This document shows, piece by piece, positions 17,462-28,216 of a DNA stretch of 64,000 bases. Origin of the DNA: Aureimonas jatrophae (GTDB taxonomy: Bacteria > Pseudomonadota > Alphaproteobacteria > Rhizobiales > Rhizobiaceae); assembly GCF_900104035.1 (NCBI RefSeq), contig NZ_FNIT01000003.1, positions 186,001-250,000 on the forward strand. Direction: 5' to 3'. The notes below the pieces were generated by a model. The model did not search any database and was not told the origin of the DNA. It saw only the letters and a program-made list of their open reading frames with translations. Numbering within the stretch: position 1 is the first letter of the stretch; each line of letters starts with the position of its first letter. A program made the translations under genes and the position numbers.

Positions 17462-17480
17462 CGGGTCGATTGCCGACCCG
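17462..17480. repeat. Short hairpin just upstream of glyS
   Basis: CGGGTCG (17462-17468) and CGACCCG (17474-17480) form a 7-bp stem with a 5-base loop ending 18 bases before the glyS start codon. No T-tract is present. It may influence ribosome access; function is unknown. Confidence 0.35.
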
Positions 17481-17498
17481 TCCGGACCTGACCGCCCC

Positions 17499-19628
17499 AT
17501 GCCCGATCTTCTTCTTGAGCTTCGTTCCGAGGAAATCCCCGCGCGCATGCAGCGCAAGGCCGCGGGTGACCTGCGCCGTATGGTGACCGATGCGATGGTC
17601 GAGGCGGGGCTGACCTACGAGGGCGCGCGCGAGTACTGGACGCCGCGTCGCCTGACGCTCGACATCCGCGGTGTGGACGCCCGTTCCAAGGACGTTCGGG
17701 AGGAACGGAAAGGGCCGCGGACGGATGCCCCCGAGCGGGCGATCGAGGGTTTCCTGCGCGGTGCCGGCCTCTCCGGCATCGAACAGGCGGAGCGGCGAAG
17801 CGACGGCAAGAAGGGGGAGTTCTTCGTCGCCGTCGTCGAGCGTCCCGGTCGTCCGGCCGAAGATATAGTGGCGGAAATCGTGCCGCGGGTCGTGCAGGAT
17901 TTCCCGTGGCCGAAGTCGATGCGCTGGGGTGCCGCCTCCCGGGAGCCGGGATCCCTGCGGTGGGTGCGTCCGCTTCAGTCGATTCTTTGCGTGTTTGGTC
18001 CTGAAAACGGCGAGACGGTCGTTGTCGATTTCGAAGTGAGCGGGATCCGCTCCGGTGATCGGACGGTGGGGCACCGCTTCCATGCTCCGGCCGAGTTCAC
18101 GGTTCGGCGCTTCGACGACTACGTTCGGAAGCTCGAGGCGGCCAAGGTCGTGCTCGACGCTGACCGTCGCAAGGACATCATTCGGACCGATGCCGAGCAC
18201 CTCGCGTTCGCGCAACGCCTGGAGATCGTGCCGGACGACGGTCTTCTCGAGGAAGTGTCGGGTCTCGTCGAGTGGCCGGTGGTGCTGATGGGGGAGTTCG
18301 AGGAAAGCTTCCTCGCCATTCCCGCCGAAATGATCCAGTTGACGATCCGTACCAACCAGAAGTGCTTCGTATGCCGGCGCTCCGGCCATGATGGTTTGAG
18401 CAACCGCTTCGTGCTGGTCTCCAATATCGAGGCCGCGGACGGCGGTGCCGAGATCGCGAGAGGCAACGGCAAGGTCGTGCGGGCTCGCCTGTCGGACGCG
18501 TTGTACTTCTGGCAGACGGATCAGGCCGCGCTACCGGATCTATCCAGCCTACAGGATGCGGCATCCGGATTGGCGCTCGATCTCGCCAAGCCGTTGGACC
18601 AGCGGATGGCCAAGCTCGATGCACTCGGCGTGACGTTCCACGCCAAGCTCGGCACGCAAGGTCAGCGTGTCGCGCGCATTCGCGATCTCGCCATGGTCCT
18701 GGCACCGATGGTCGGCGCCGATCCGCAGGCCACTGGCCGCGCCGCGGTTCTGGCCAAAGCCGATCTGACAACCGAGGCGGTTGGAGAGTTTCCGGAGCTC
18801 CAGGGTTTCATGGGGCGTCGGTATGCGGCCCTCCAGGGCGAGCCGGCGTCGGTTCAGGCCGCGATCGAAGATCACTACAAGCCGCAGGGACCTGGCGACC
18901 GCGTGCCGAGCGACCCGGTAGCGATCGCGGTGGCGCTGGCGGATAAACTCGACACGCTCCTGGGTTTTTGGGCGATCGACGAGAAGCCGACAGGTTCAAA
19001 GGATCCTTATGCGTTGCGTCGCGCGGCGCTCGGCGTGATCCGTATCGTGCTCGACAACGAACTGCGGCTTCCGTTCGATCATTTCCTGACATCCGGCGAT
19101 CTGCTCGCCTTCCTGCACGAGCGTCTGAAGGTCCAGTTGCGCGAGGCGGGCGCACGCCATGATCTTGTCGATGCCGTTCTTGCCGGAAGCGGAGAGGGCG
19201 CACGTCGCGACGATCTGCTGGATGTCTCGCGCCGCGTCGCAGAGCTAGGACGTCTCCTCGACAGTCCGGATGGCGCGAACCTTCTGGCAGCCTACCGTCG
19301 AGCGGCCAATATTCTGGCGGCCGAGGAGAAGAAGGGCACTTCCATCGCGGAGACGGTGAACTCGGCTCTCTTCGAGGACGATGCGGAACGCAAACTCTCG
19401 GCAGCGATCGACGAGGCCGAGGCGAAGCTGGCAGAAGTGCTGGCAGCCGAGGACTACAGCGCGGCGACTGCGGCGCTGGCGCATCTGCGCGAACCTGCCG
19501 ATCTCTTCTTCGAGCGGGTGCTGGTGAACGCGCCGGACACGGCGCTTCGCGCGAACCGCCTGGCCCTGCTCGCACGGATTCGCGCCGCGACAGACAAACT
19601 CGCGGATTTTTCGCGCATCGCCGGCTAG
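17499..19628 (+). CDS. glyS: Glycine--tRNA ligase beta subunit
   Basis: The 709-residue protein begins [18 protein letters not shown], typical of GlyS, with an HD-like central domain and a C-terminal anticodon-binding DALR region. [13 protein letters not shown] and the block [24 protein letters not shown] are strongly conserved. It is the tRNA-binding subunit of bacterial tetrameric glycyl-tRNA synthetase. Length is normal and no frameshift is seen. Confidence 0.97.
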   Translation: MPDLLLELRSEEIPARMQRKAAGDLRRMVTDAMVEAGLTYEGAREYWTPRRLTLDIRGVDARSKDVREERKGPRTDAPERAIEGFLRGAGLSGIEQAERRSDGKKGEFFVAVVERPGRPAEDIVAEIVPRVVQDFPWPKSMRWGAASREPGSLRWVRPLQSILCVFGPENGETVVVDFEVSGIRSGDRTVGHRFHAPAEFTVRRFDDYVRKLEAAKVVLDADRRKDIIRTDAEHLAFAQRLEIVPDDGLLEEVSGLVEWPVVLMGEFEESFLAIPAEMIQLTIRTNQKCFVCRRSGHDGLSNRFVLVSNIEAADGGAEIARGNGKVVRARLSDALYFWQTDQAALPDLSSLQDAASGLALDLAKPLDQRMAKLDALGVTFHAKLGTQGQRVARIRDLAMVLAPMVGADPQATGRAAVLAKADLTTEAVGEFPELQGFMGRRYAALQGEPASVQAAIEDHYKPQGPGDRVPSDPVAIAVALADKLDTLLGFWAIDEKPTGSKDPYALRRAALGVIRIVLDNELRLPFDHFLTSGDLLAFLHERLKVQLREAGARHDLVDAVLAGSGEGARRDDLLDVSRRVAELGRLLDSPDGANLLAAYRRAANILAAEEKKGTSIAETVNSALFEDDAERKLSAAIDEAEAKLAEVLAAEDYSAATAALAHLREPADLFFERVLVNAPDTALRANRLALLARIRAATDKLADFSRIAG

Positions 19629-19641
19629 GGGCGTCCCGCAT

Positions 19642-20721
19642 TTGAGCGAGACCGTGCCCGTTCGCCTTCCGGCGATCCAGGCCGTGCGAGCCGCCGCCGC
19701 GCTGATGGTGGTAGCTGCTCATGTGAAGATCGCGATCGAGATCGAGCTGTTTCGCATCCCGATTCCGGACCTTCCACTCAGCCCGTTTCCGTTGGTCGCG
19801 GGCGTCGACGTCTTCTTCGTCGTCTCCGGCTTCGTGATGGCCTACGCCTCCGGAAGCCTGTTCGGTCAACAGGGTGCCTGGAAGCGCTTCCTGTGGCGTC
19901 GCCTCGTGCGCATCGTGCCACTCTACTGGCTCATCACGATCGCCTTGCTTGCGCTGATGTTCGCTATCCGGTCGCCGATCTTGGATCATACGACGGCCTG
20001 GCAAATCGCCGCGTCGTTCCTGTTCGTGCCAGCGCTCAATCCGGACGGCTTCCCCGTGCCGTTGCTCGATGTCGGCTGGACGTTGAACTACGAGATGGCG
20101 TTCTACGTCGTCTTCGCGCTCTTTATCGGCTGGCGAAGACCGCTTGCCCTCGCGGCTACGGCGTGCGCGCTTCTGCTGCTGGTCGCCATTCGCCCCTTCG
20201 TCGATCCGTCGGCCACCGCGCTTCGTTTCTGGTCCGATCCGATCGTCATTGAATTCCTGGGCGGCATCCTCCTCCAACTCTTGGTCCGGCGCGGCCTCAT
20301 CCTATCGCCTTGGACCCGCTTGCTGATGATCGGCACAGCCGTCGTCATTTTGGCGACCTTTCCCGCCCTCGACCAGCCATGGCGGTGGCTGCAGTGGGGT
20401 GGTCCGGCGCTATTGGTCGTCGCTGCAGCCGTCTGTGGTCCGGTCGCGTTCGGTCGGTGGACGACAACGGTCGAGCGTCTCGGTGATCTCTCCTACGCTC
20501 TGTATCTCGTGCACTTCTTCGCCATCCGAGCGGTCGCACAGGTCGCCAGACACCTGGAGTGGACGGCTGCGCCGACGACGGTCGGTGCGTTTGCCATCGC
20601 CACCACTGCGATAGCCCTGCTTTTGGCTTGGGTTCTCCACGTGGGCTTCGAGCGGCCGGTGCTGCAGCGATTGAGACGCTACGATCGCGTTCGCACGCCC
20701 CCGGTCGTCCCGACTTCGTGA
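19642..20721 (+). CDS. Acyltransferase 3 family membrane protein
   Basis: The 359-residue protein of about ten membrane helices has the family's N-terminal histidine in LMVVAAHVKIAIE and the second motif VDVFFVVSGFVMAY, followed by LWRRLVRIVPLYWL. Members O-acetylate or acylate exopolysaccharide, lipopolysaccharide or peptidoglycan from the inner membrane. The substrate cannot be told. It starts with TTG 13 bases after glyS and is probably read through from it. Confidence 0.85.
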   Translation: MSETVPVRLPAIQAVRAAAALMVVAAHVKIAIEIELFRIPIPDLPLSPFPLVAGVDVFFVVSGFVMAYASGSLFGQQGAWKRFLWRRLVRIVPLYWLITIALLALMFAIRSPILDHTTAWQIAASFLFVPALNPDGFPVPLLDVGWTLNYEMAFYVVFALFIGWRRPLALAATACALLLLVAIRPFVDPSATALRFWSDPIVIEFLGGILLQLLVRRGLILSPWTRLLMIGTAVVILATFPALDQPWRWLQWGGPALLVVAAAVCGPVAFGRWTTTVERLGDLSYALYLVHFFAIRAVAQVARHLEWTAAPTTVGAFAIATTAIALLLAWVLHVGFERPVLQRLRRYDRVRTPPVVPTS

Positions 20722-20732
20722 TGCAACTGAGT

Positions 20733-20755
20733 CCTCGCGGGATCACCCCGCGAGG
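20733..20755 (+). terminator. Hairpin after the acyltransferase gene (weak terminator candidate)
   Basis: CCTCGCGGG (20733-20741) and CCCGCGAGG (20747-20755) form a 9-bp perfect stem with a 5-base loop, 12 bases after the stop codon. It is followed by TAGGGG rather than a T-run, so termination would be Rho-assisted or weak. The rest of the 282-base gap up to 21003 holds the probable promoter and leader of the GH25 gene, with no other feature I can support. Confidence 0.5.
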
Positions 20756-21003
20756 TAGGGGCAAGTCTCGGCAGGCGTAATAAGCCTCAGTTGCCAGAAA
20801 CGTAATAATTCGTGATCGGCGACGCCCGGAACCCGCCGGAATGGTGAACGAGAGAGGCGGGGAACGGCGAGCAGGGCCAGATGCGGCCCCGCTCAGACTT
20901 GGACAGTTGGAGGGGCGGCCCGTTTGGGCCGTGTCGACAAATCACCGGTCTGCCCGGGCTGAGAAAGCCAACGGGTGGGGACGGCGACGAGGGGACATTC
21001 CGA

Positions 21004-22464
21004 ATGCCGAAGATGAGCGCCGTGACCGCGGCGGCCCTGCGATGGTTTTGCATGCTCGGCGTGACGGCGACGATGATCGGCGCCGCGCCAGCCAAAGCCG
21101 AGTGGGATCGCCCATGGCGCGATGCGGACCGGGCGCTTGTCATCGACGCCTACGAGTTCAATCCGATCAACTGGAAGGAGATGACCGGCGACAAGCGGAT
21201 TGCCGGTTTCATCAACAAGGCTTCCGACGGTCTCCCACCGGATTGGTCCTGCAAGGGCCTCCAGGGGGACGATGAAAAGCTCTGCAAGAACCGTTGGTGG
21301 AAGTACACGGTCACGCAGGAGCTCTATCTCACGCGCCGCGAGATGGCGAAAACGCTTGGGCTGAAGTGGGGGGCCTACCATCTCGCCCGGCCAGGCAATC
21401 CGCGCGAGCAGGCCGACCATTTCATCGACTTCGCGCAGCCTGAAGCGGACGATCTGATCGCCCTCGATATCGAGGACAACACGTCCGAATGGATGTCTCT
21501 CGAGGATGCGGAGACCTTCGCCCGCCAGGTCTTCATCCGTATCGGACGATATCCGGTACTCTACACGAACGGCAACACGGCATCCTACATCGCGAAGAAC
21601 CGTGAGACCTACCCACTGCTGTCGCGTTTGCAGCTTTGGTACGCGCGGTACCGCGAGGACCTGACGGGCGTGTTTCCGCAGGGGAATTGGGACCAGTATG
21701 CACTCTGGCAGTTCTCGTCGATGCACAACTGCAACGCGCGCAAATGCCCCTACCGCGTCGCGGGAGCGCGCAACGACATCGACGTCAACGTTTCACCGCT
21801 CAGCGTCGCGGAATTGCAGAAGGCATGGCCATTCGACGGTCTCGTGGGACCCGATCCTGTCGTGGTCGACCCGGGTAGTCTGATCGCGAAGGTCGACCGA
21901 AACGCGAAGGACCTCGTCGAGGAGGTCGGTCGTGAGGTCGCCGAACTCGCGCTACCCGACGCGCCGGTCTCGGACGCGGACAAGCCCGTCGCCGATACCT
22001 TGGCCGCGGCCTATGGCCCGTCCCGCCATGCGCCGGTCGATCCGTTGCAACTGCTGAACGAGGCAACGCGGCAGGAACATGCGGCGACTCCGGCCCCCGT
22101 TCTCTCCGCGCTGTCACAGGGACCGAAGACCGATCCGACGCCGGGCCAGACGCCGCTGACGTTCCCCGGCAACCTCGAGCGGATGCGGGACGAGATGAGC
22201 ATCGTCCGGTCCGTCGTGGGTGTCCCGACGACCGCCGCGGCGACGCAGGTCGAGAGCGCGCTCGCCAAGCCGACCGGTGCGACGCTGCGATCCCGCATTG
22301 CGGAGATCATGCGTGCGGCAGCCGAGACGATCGAGGGCAAGCCGCCCGAACCGGCGGGCACGCTTGAGCGTCGGTCCGACCTCGTACGCGGCGACTGGAT
22401 GGTCGTCGCGCACCTTGCGCCGATCGATCGGCGCATTACGAAGGCCTTCCGCACGACGAGGTGA
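21004..22464 (+). CDS. Secreted glycoside hydrolase family 25 (lysozyme-like) protein
   Basis: The 486-residue protein has a signal peptide ending near AKA/EW (about residue 32), then a GH25 barrel to about residue 275. VIDAYEF holds Asp48, and LIALDIEDN holds Asp155 and Glu157, matching the acidic active site of GH25 muramidases. Residues 280-486 are Ala/Pro/Asp-rich with no domain I recognise. The start was set by the signal peptide and the GAGGGGA ribosome-binding site; earlier in-frame ATG codons lie in the leader. Confidence 0.85.
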   Translation: MPKMSAVTAAALRWFCMLGVTATMIGAAPAKAEWDRPWRDADRALVIDAYEFNPINWKEMTGDKRIAGFINKASDGLPPDWSCKGLQGDDEKLCKNRWWKYTVTQELYLTRREMAKTLGLKWGAYHLARPGNPREQADHFIDFAQPEADDLIALDIEDNTSEWMSLEDAETFARQVFIRIGRYPVLYTNGNTASYIAKNRETYPLLSRLQLWYARYREDLTGVFPQGNWDQYALWQFSSMHNCNARKCPYRVAGARNDIDVNVSPLSVAELQKAWPFDGLVGPDPVVVDPGSLIAKVDRNAKDLVEEVGREVAELALPDAPVSDADKPVADTLAAAYGPSRHAPVDPLQLLNEATRQEHAATPAPVLSALSQGPKTDPTPGQTPLTFPGNLERMRDEMSIVRSVVGVPTTAAATQVESALAKPTGATLRSRIAEIMRAAAETIEGKPPEPAGTLERRSDLVRGDWMVVAHLAPIDRRITKAFRTTR

Positions 22465-22557
22465 ACCTGCGCCACCCTTGGTGATCGCACATGAGTCTCT
22501 CACGTCGTCGCTGTCGCGAAGCTTTCGCCTCGACAACGGTCGTCCTATGAACCGCCG

Positions 22558-23526
22558 GTGACCCAGACCACCCGACGCCTACCGCTCGACGAGCCCGGAG
22601 CTTTGGATGAAGCCGTCCGCATCTTGCGCGGTGGCGGCCTCGTCGCGGCACACACGGAAACGGTCTACGGACTCTGCGGAGACGCGACCAACGGCGAGGC
22701 CGTTGCCGGCATCTTCGAGGCAAAGGGCCGCCCCAGCTTCAACCCGCTGATCTGTCATGTGGCGTCGTTGGAGATGGCGGGGCGCATCGCCGTCTTGTCG
22801 CCTGAGGCTCTCATATTGGCCGAGCGTTTCTGGCCGGGTCCGCTGACGCTCGTTCTGCCGATGCGTCCGGAGGCGTCGCTGCACCCGCTTGTCACCGCCG
22901 GACTGCCGACCGTCGCGGTTCGCGTTCCGCGTGGGCCGTTGCGCGAACTGGCGGACCGGATGGACCGACCTATCGCGGCACCCAGTGCGAACCGATCCGG
23001 TCGTATCAGTCCAACGACGGCGGAGCATGTTCTCCGCACGCTCGATTCGCGTATCGCGCTCGTTCTCGACGGCGGGGCGACGTCTCATGGGTTGGAGTCC
23101 GCGATTGTCGGCTTCGGACCTGAAGGGCCGGTGCTGTTGCGGCCGGGTCCGATCGAGGTCGAGAAATTGAGCGCCGTTTTGGGCTGCGAGATCCGGGGGC
23201 GAGTTTCGAACGCCGTTCTCAATGCACCGGGACAGATGACGTCGCACTATGCGCCACATGGCGCAGTGCGACTCGACGCCGAGCGACCGCAGAGCGACGA
23301 GTGTTGGATCGGCTTCGGCCCCGATCCCGTCGAGGCTGCGGCCTGCGCCAGCGCGACGAATCTGAGCCCGCGTGGTGACCTTCGCGAGGCAGCCGCCAAC
23401 CTGTTCGCCGCATTGAATCGCTTCGACGACCCGGACATCCCGCGCATCGCGGTCGCCTCCATTCCGCATGTCGGTCTCGGCCATGCCATCAACGATCGCC
23501 TGCGCCGAGCGGCGGCGGATCGCTGA
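22558..23526 (+). CDS. L-threonylcarbamoyladenylate synthase, Sua5 type
   Basis: The 322-residue protein has an N-terminal YrdC domain (GGGLVAAHTETVYGLCGDA, KGRPSFNPLICHV, APSANRSGRISPTTAEHV) and a C-terminal Sua5 domain beginning at SHYAPHG. It makes threonylcarbamoyl-AMP for the t6A37 modification of tRNAs that read ANN codons. The start is GTG, 93 bases after the GH25 gene, and no strong ribosome-binding site precedes it. Confidence 0.93.
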   Translation: MTQTTRRLPLDEPGALDEAVRILRGGGLVAAHTETVYGLCGDATNGEAVAGIFEAKGRPSFNPLICHVASLEMAGRIAVLSPEALILAERFWPGPLTLVLPMRPEASLHPLVTAGLPTVAVRVPRGPLRELADRMDRPIAAPSANRSGRISPTTAEHVLRTLDSRIALVLDGGATSHGLESAIVGFGPEGPVLLRPGPIEVEKLSAVLGCEIRGRVSNAVLNAPGQMTSHYAPHGAVRLDAERPQSDECWIGFGPDPVEAAACASATNLSPRGDLREAAANLFAALNRFDDPDIPRIAVASIPHVGLGHAINDRLRRAAADR

Positions 23527-23563
23527 TCTCGACCGCATCGCGGTTCCATTCTAACGTCCGGGC

Positions 23564-24994
23564 ATGGACACGATCGCTCCCACACCGCTTACCGACGACC
23601 TCCGCACCCGCTTTGCTGCACTGCTGCCCGCGGGACGTGCGTTAACCGAAGCGGAGGCGATTGCACCCTATCTTCGGGAACAGCGCGACCTCTACGAAGG
23701 CCGCAGTCGGCTCGTCCTGCGGCCCAGTTCCGTCGATGAGGTCTCCGCGATCCTCAAGCTGGCGAACGAGACACGCACGCCGGTCGTGCCGCAGGGCGGC
23801 AATACGGGTCTGGTCGGCGGGCAGGTACCGCGTTCGGAGCAGGAGATCGTGCTTTCGCTCTCGCTGATGAACCGAATTCGGGACGTCGATCCGATCGGAC
23901 GTACGATGACGGTCGACGCGGGCGTCGTCCTGCAACGCGTTCAGGAGGCGGCCGATGAGGCGAACCTGTTTTTTCCGTTGTCCCTGGGCTCCGAGGGGTC
24001 CTGCCAAATCGGCGGCAATTTGTCGTCGAACGCGGGTGGCACAGGCGTACTGGCCTACGGTAACAGCCGCGATCTTTGCCTCGGCCTCGAGGCGGTTTTG
24101 CCGGGCGGCGCGATCTTCCATGGTCTGCGGCGGCTGAAGAAGGATAATCGCGGCTACGACATACGTGACCTCTTGATCGGTGCTGAAGGCACGCTTGGCG
24201 TCATCACCGGCGCGGTTCTGAAGCTCTTCCCAAAACCGGCTGCGCGCGAGGTCGCCTATGTCGGTCTGGAAACGCCGGAGCACGCGATTCAGCTCCTACG
24301 CCGAGCAGAAGCGATCGCGGGCTCGCAGCTGACCGCCTTCGAGCTCATGCCGAGGATCGGCATCGAGTTCACCGTCCGTCACACGCAGGGTGCGCGCGAC
24401 CCGCTTGCGTCTCCTCATGCCTGGTATGTGCTTCTCGAAATTTCGTCGGCGCGCTCGGAAGACGACGCACGCTCCGTGCTGGAGCATACGCTGGAAGGCG
24501 CCTTCGAGGCCGGCGAGGTCCAGGATGCGGCGATTGCTCAATCCTTGTCCGACGCCCGCATGTTCTGGCGCATGCGAGAGGAGATGAGCTGGGCGCAGAA
24601 GCCGGAAGGCGGATCCATCAAGCACGACGTATCCGTGCCGGTCGCTCTGGTTCCCGAGTTCCTCCGGCGCGCCGACGAAGCCGTGCTCGAGGCGATCCCG
24701 GATGCTCGCATCGTGTCGTTCGGCCATCTTGGGGACGGTAACATCCACTACAACATCTCGCAGCCGGTCGGCGCAGACACTCAGGTCTTTCTCGGGCGCT
24801 GGCACGAGATCAATCGCCTAGTGCACGCGATCGTCGCCGACTTGAACGGTAGCTTCGCCGCCGAACACGGCATCGGGCAGCTCAAACGCATCGAACTCGC
24901 CGAAACGAAGCCGCCCATGGAGATGGACCTGATGCGAGGCATTAAGACGGTGTTTGACCCTTATGGGATCATGAACCCCGGCAAGCTTCTTTAA
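23564..24994 (+). CDS. FAD-binding oxidoreductase, GlcD/D-2-hydroxyglutarate dehydrogenase family
   Basis: The 476-residue protein has a VAO/PCMH-type FAD domain (VVPQGGNTGLVGGQVP; GSEGSCQIGGNLSSNAGGTGVLAYGNSRDL is spread over 150-180) and an FAD-oxidase C-terminal domain with the metal-binding FGHLGDGNIHYN and EHGIGQLKR. Members oxidise D-lactate, glycolate or D-2-hydroxyglutarate; the exact 2-hydroxyacid cannot be told. It stands as a single transcription unit. Confidence 0.88.
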   Translation: MDTIAPTPLTDDLRTRFAALLPAGRALTEAEAIAPYLREQRDLYEGRSRLVLRPSSVDEVSAILKLANETRTPVVPQGGNTGLVGGQVPRSEQEIVLSLSLMNRIRDVDPIGRTMTVDAGVVLQRVQEAADEANLFFPLSLGSEGSCQIGGNLSSNAGGTGVLAYGNSRDLCLGLEAVLPGGAIFHGLRRLKKDNRGYDIRDLLIGAEGTLGVITGAVLKLFPKPAAREVAYVGLETPEHAIQLLRRAEAIAGSQLTAFELMPRIGIEFTVRHTQGARDPLASPHAWYVLLEISSARSEDDARSVLEHTLEGAFEAGEVQDAAIAQSLSDARMFWRMREEMSWAQKPEGGSIKHDVSVPVALVPEFLRRADEAVLEAIPDARIVSFGHLGDGNIHYNISQPVGADTQVFLGRWHEINRLVHAIVADLNGSFAAEHGIGQLKRIELAETKPPMEMDLMRGIKTVFDPYGIMNPGKLL

Positions 24995-25170
24995 AGTTTT
25001 GTTCTAAGTTACAAATCGAAAACCCTGTTTCAGGTCACAACACCTTAACTGCGTTCCTTAGGCGCCGGGCAATATGGCGCGATTAGTCTTCCAGTATCAA
25101 AGGCCGGGACACATCGGCCCCCAGTCGGATCGGTCAGGTCCGGCGAACAGGAAGGCAAAGAGGAACCGCG

Positions 25171-25746
25171 ATGACCGTCCTCAAGAACCCCCAGGCCGCG
25201 AAGCCCGAATGGGCCAACGACCCCATCCGCCTCGATCCGGCTCTGGCCGACCGCAAGCAGACGTTGGAGATGCTGGATGGGGGCGAGGTCGTCTCCTACC
25301 GTGTCGACCGACGTGGCGCTGTCGTCCGCCGCAAGCTCGAACAAAGCGGCATTCCTGTCGCAGTGGCCCTCTCGCCGCGCGCCTTCAAGGGGGTCGCTGC
25401 CCGGGCGATGGAAGATGGCGACGGCCGTGTGACCGTGACGCTCGAACTGCATCACGAGAACCCGAAGCTTTCGGTACCGCTTCTGGTGGCGAGCGATCTG
25501 TATGATGTCGCAGCCGACTGGCGGGGCTGGGCCGAGATGTTCGCCTTGCCGATGCTGATGGTCGAGGCGGATGGCTCGGTCACCGCGCTGGAGGAGAGCT
25601 TTGGTCAGCTCCGTACAGGCAACGCGAACCGTCGACGCGGGAACAGCCATCGCGGCCGTCGTCCGCGCTTTCTCGCGCGCCGCAAGCCTGGCGGTCTGGG
25701 TATGCGTCTGATCGTTTCGGGCGAGGAGATCATCGCCCGCAACTGA
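25171..25746 (+). CDS. DUF6101 family protein
   Basis: The 191-residue protein is recognised by its position beside ubiA and its central block VRRKLEQSGIPVAVALSPRAFKGVAARAM and VTLELHHENPKLSVPLLVA. No membrane helix or catalytic motif is visible, and the C-terminal 50 residues are Arg-rich. Function is unknown. The 176-base gap before it is AT-richer than its surroundings (around 24990-25040) and presumably holds its promoter. It converges on ubiA. Confidence 0.7.
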   Translation: MTVLKNPQAAKPEWANDPIRLDPALADRKQTLEMLDGGEVVSYRVDRRGAVVRRKLEQSGIPVAVALSPRAFKGVAARAMEDGDGRVTVTLELHHENPKLSVPLLVASDLYDVAADWRGWAEMFALPMLMVEADGSVTALEESFGQLRTGNANRRRGNSHRGRRPRFLARRKPGGLGMRLIVSGEEIIARN

Positions 25747-25752
25747 ACCGGG

Positions 25753-26748
25753 TCAGGCCGGGAAGGACAGCGTCCAAAGGCCCGAGAAGAGCAGGCCGAG
25801 GAAGACGATCCAGCCGAAGAGTGAATTCGACTTGAAGAGTTTCAGGCATTCCTCGCCGTTCTCGATGTCGAGCGTCCAGATCTGCCAGACCATCTGGGCA
25901 CCGCCGACGATCAGGGCAGCATAGGCTGGCCAAGCCGGGCCTGTGGCACCTGTGCCGGTCGCGATGAAGGCTAGACAAAAGAACAGGAGTGTCAGGCCGT
26001 ACAGGACGACGAGGGCCCGGCGCGTATGGTTGCCGAACAGGCGGGCCGTGGAACGCACCCCGACAAGGGCGTCGTCTTCCCGGTCCTGATGCGCATAGAT
26101 CGTATCGTAACCGACCGTCCACGCTACGGATCCCGCGTAGAGCAGGATGGGCGCTGCATCGAGCGTACCCCAGTAGGCCGCCCAGCCCATGAGGGCGCCC
26201 CAAGAGAAGGCGAAGCCCAGGCCGAGCTGCGGCCAGTCCGTAAAACGCTTCAGGAACGGATAGAGCGCGACGACGGCAAGCGATGCAATCCCGAGCAGCA
26301 CGGCGAACAGGTTAAATTGGATCAGGACGAAGAAACCGACCAGAGCCTGACAGACAAGGAACACCTTGGCTTGAAACGGGGTGACGCGACCGGAGGGCAA
26401 CGGGCGAGAGCGCGTTCGGGCCACTCGATCGTCGATGTCCCGGTCCACAAGATCGTTGTACGTGCAGCCCGCGCCCCGCATCGCAATCGAGCCGATCACG
26501 AACAGGGCCATGTGCCAGATGTCGGGCAGACCCGTATGGACCGCCGAAGGAGCCGCCCATTGCGGCGCCAGGGCCGCAGACCAAAGGCAGGGCCATAGTA
26601 GAAGCTGCCAGCCGATCGGTCGATCCCAGCGTGCCAGCTGGGCAAATGGCCACAATCTCCGCGGCAGTATGCGGTAGGACCAGTTGTCGGACGGTGCGTC
26701 GGCAACGCGATCCGTTGCGGTCCAGGACGAGGGGTCGGGGCGCGGCAT
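25753..26748 (-). CDS. ubiA: 4-hydroxybenzoate polyprenyltransferase
   Basis: The 331-residue membrane prenyltransferase has both aspartate motifs, [10 protein letters not shown] and [13 protein letters not shown], plus RSRPLPSG and about eight membrane helices. It attaches the polyprenyl chain (perhaps made by the synthase at 12065-13078) to 4-hydroxybenzoate in ubiquinone synthesis. The ATG at 26748 gives an N-terminus like rhizobial UbiA ([15 protein letters not shown]); an upstream ATG at 26775 is possible. It is divergent from purD. Confidence 0.95.
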   Translation of the reverse strand: MPRPDPSSWTATDRVADAPSDNWSYRILPRRLWPFAQLARWDRPIGWQLLLWPCLWSAALAPQWAAPSAVHTGLPDIWHMALFVIGSIAMRGAGCTYNDLVDRDIDDRVARTRSRPLPSGRVTPFQAKVFLVCQALVGFFVLIQFNLFAVLLGIASLAVVALYPFLKRFTDWPQLGLGFAFSWGALMGWAAYWGTLDAAPILLYAGSVAWTVGYDTIYAHQDREDDALVGVRSTARLFGNHTRRALVVLYGLTLLFFCLAFIATGTGATGPAWPAYAALIVGGAQMVWQIWTLDIENGEECLKLFKSNSLFGWIVFLGLLFSGLWTLSFPA

Positions 26749-26881
26749 TGCGTTTGTTGAGCGTGCGCCGTGCATGGCGTCAAGTCGTATCGCGTCCGAT
26801 CCTGCACTTGACCGGCGGATCGCCATCCCACAAAGCCGCAGAAGGTCGCGTCGCGGCCGGCAGGCAATGGTGGAGTATCCC

Positions 26882-28132
26882 ATGGCGACCGATGTTCTCT
26901 TGATCGGTTCGGGCGGACGTGAGCACGCGTTGGCCTGGAAGCTGGCGCAGTCCCCGGAGCTCGGTCGCCTTTATGCTGCGCCGGGCAATCCCGGCATCGC
27001 GCAACACGCCGAAGTCGTTTCCCTCGACGTGACGGACCATGCGGCCGTGATCAGGTTCTGCGAAACCGCTCGGATCGGGCTCGTCGTCGTCGGACCGGAG
27101 GTTCCGCTGGTTGCGGGTCTCGCGGACGCGTTGCGCGCGTCAGACGTTGTGGTCTTCGGCCCCTCTGCCGCGGCTGCGCGCCTGGAGGGATCGAAGGGAT
27201 TCACCAAGGACCTTTGCACCCGCCAGTCCATACCGACGGCCCGTTATCGGCGCTTCACGGATGCTGTCGCCGCGCGCGACTACGTGAGGGAACAGGGAGC
27301 ACCAATCGTCATCAAGGCGGACGGACTCGCGGCCGGGAAGGGGGTGACGGTCGCTCAGCACGTCGACGAGGCGCTCGCCGCCGTCGACGCATGCTTTGCC
27401 GATGGCGTGGGCGCCGAGGTCGTCGTCGAGGAGTGCATGACCGGCCCCGAAGTGTCGCTTTTCTGTCTCTGCGATGGCGAACGCGCGATACCGTTTGGGA
27501 CCGCGCAAGACCACAAGCGGGCATTCGATGGGGATCAGGGACCCAACACCGGTGGCATGGGCGCCTTTTCGCCATCGCCTCTGATGGACGATGCGTTGCT
27601 GGAGCGCGTCATGCGCGAGATCATTCGCCCGACGCTCGCGGACATGCGCGAGATGGGATCACCCTTCGCCGGCGTCCTTTATGCCGGTCTCATGTTGACG
27701 CCCGAGGGGCCCAAACTCGTGGAGTACAACGTTCGTTTCGGCGATCCTGAATGCCAGGTCCTCATGCCCCGGTTGGCGAGTGACCTCCTGCCGATTCTCC
27801 GAGCGGCGGCGGAAGGGGCGCTCGACGGCGTGGATGTCCAGTGGACGGACAATGCTGCGGTGACTGTGGTGCTCGCGTCGCGTGGGTATCCCGGCGGTTT
27901 CGAAAGCGGCACCGTGGTGCGCGTTGCATCCGGCGACCTTCCCGGAACGATTCTGTTCCATGCCGGCACGCGACTGGTCGACGACGAACTGCTAGCCGTC
28001 GGCGGACGGGTGCTGGCTGCAACCGGCGTCGCCGCCACGATCCCCGCTGCCGCAGGGCGAGCCTACGAACTGGCGGCCAGCGTCGAATGGCCGAACGGCT
28101 TCTACCGTCGCGACATCGCAGCGAGCGTTTGA
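26882..28132 (+). CDS. purD: Phosphoribosylamine--glycine ligase
   Basis: The 416-residue ATP-grasp enzyme is the second step of purine synthesis. [33 protein letters not shown] and [14 protein letters not shown] are diagnostic, as is [11 protein letters not shown] for the grasp. GGAG 6 bases before the ATG fixes the start; in-frame codons further upstream lie in the divergent promoter region. Confidence 0.97.
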   Translation: MATDVLLIGSGGREHALAWKLAQSPELGRLYAAPGNPGIAQHAEVVSLDVTDHAAVIRFCETARIGLVVVGPEVPLVAGLADALRASDVVVFGPSAAAARLEGSKGFTKDLCTRQSIPTARYRRFTDAVAARDYVREQGAPIVIKADGLAAGKGVTVAQHVDEALAAVDACFADGVGAEVVVEECMTGPEVSLFCLCDGERAIPFGTAQDHKRAFDGDQGPNTGGMGAFSPSPLMDDALLERVMREIIRPTLADMREMGSPFAGVLYAGLMLTPEGPKLVEYNVRFGDPECQVLMPRLASDLLPILRAAAEGALDGVDVQWTDNAAVTVVLASRGYPGGFESGTVVRVASGDLPGTILFHAGTRLVDDELLAVGGRVLAATGVAATIPAAAGRAYELAASVEWPNGFYRRDIAASV

Positions 28133-28216
28133 GAGGCGCGGCGATCACGAAGCCTTTGAATGGGAAGGGCAGGCGATCGCGTTAGATATGGTTCGTGACT
28201 GTCTGGGAGTACCGTC

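Noticed and set aside
18808-20277. A 489-codon minus-strand open frame
   Set aside because: It spans glyS and the acyltransferase antisense and is extremely Arg/Pro/Ser-rich; no family resemblance.
24995-25170. AT-rich gap with TTAA-containing segments as possible CtrA sites
   Set aside because: No TTAA-N7-TTAA pair at correct spacing; the best pairs are off by one base or have two mismatches.
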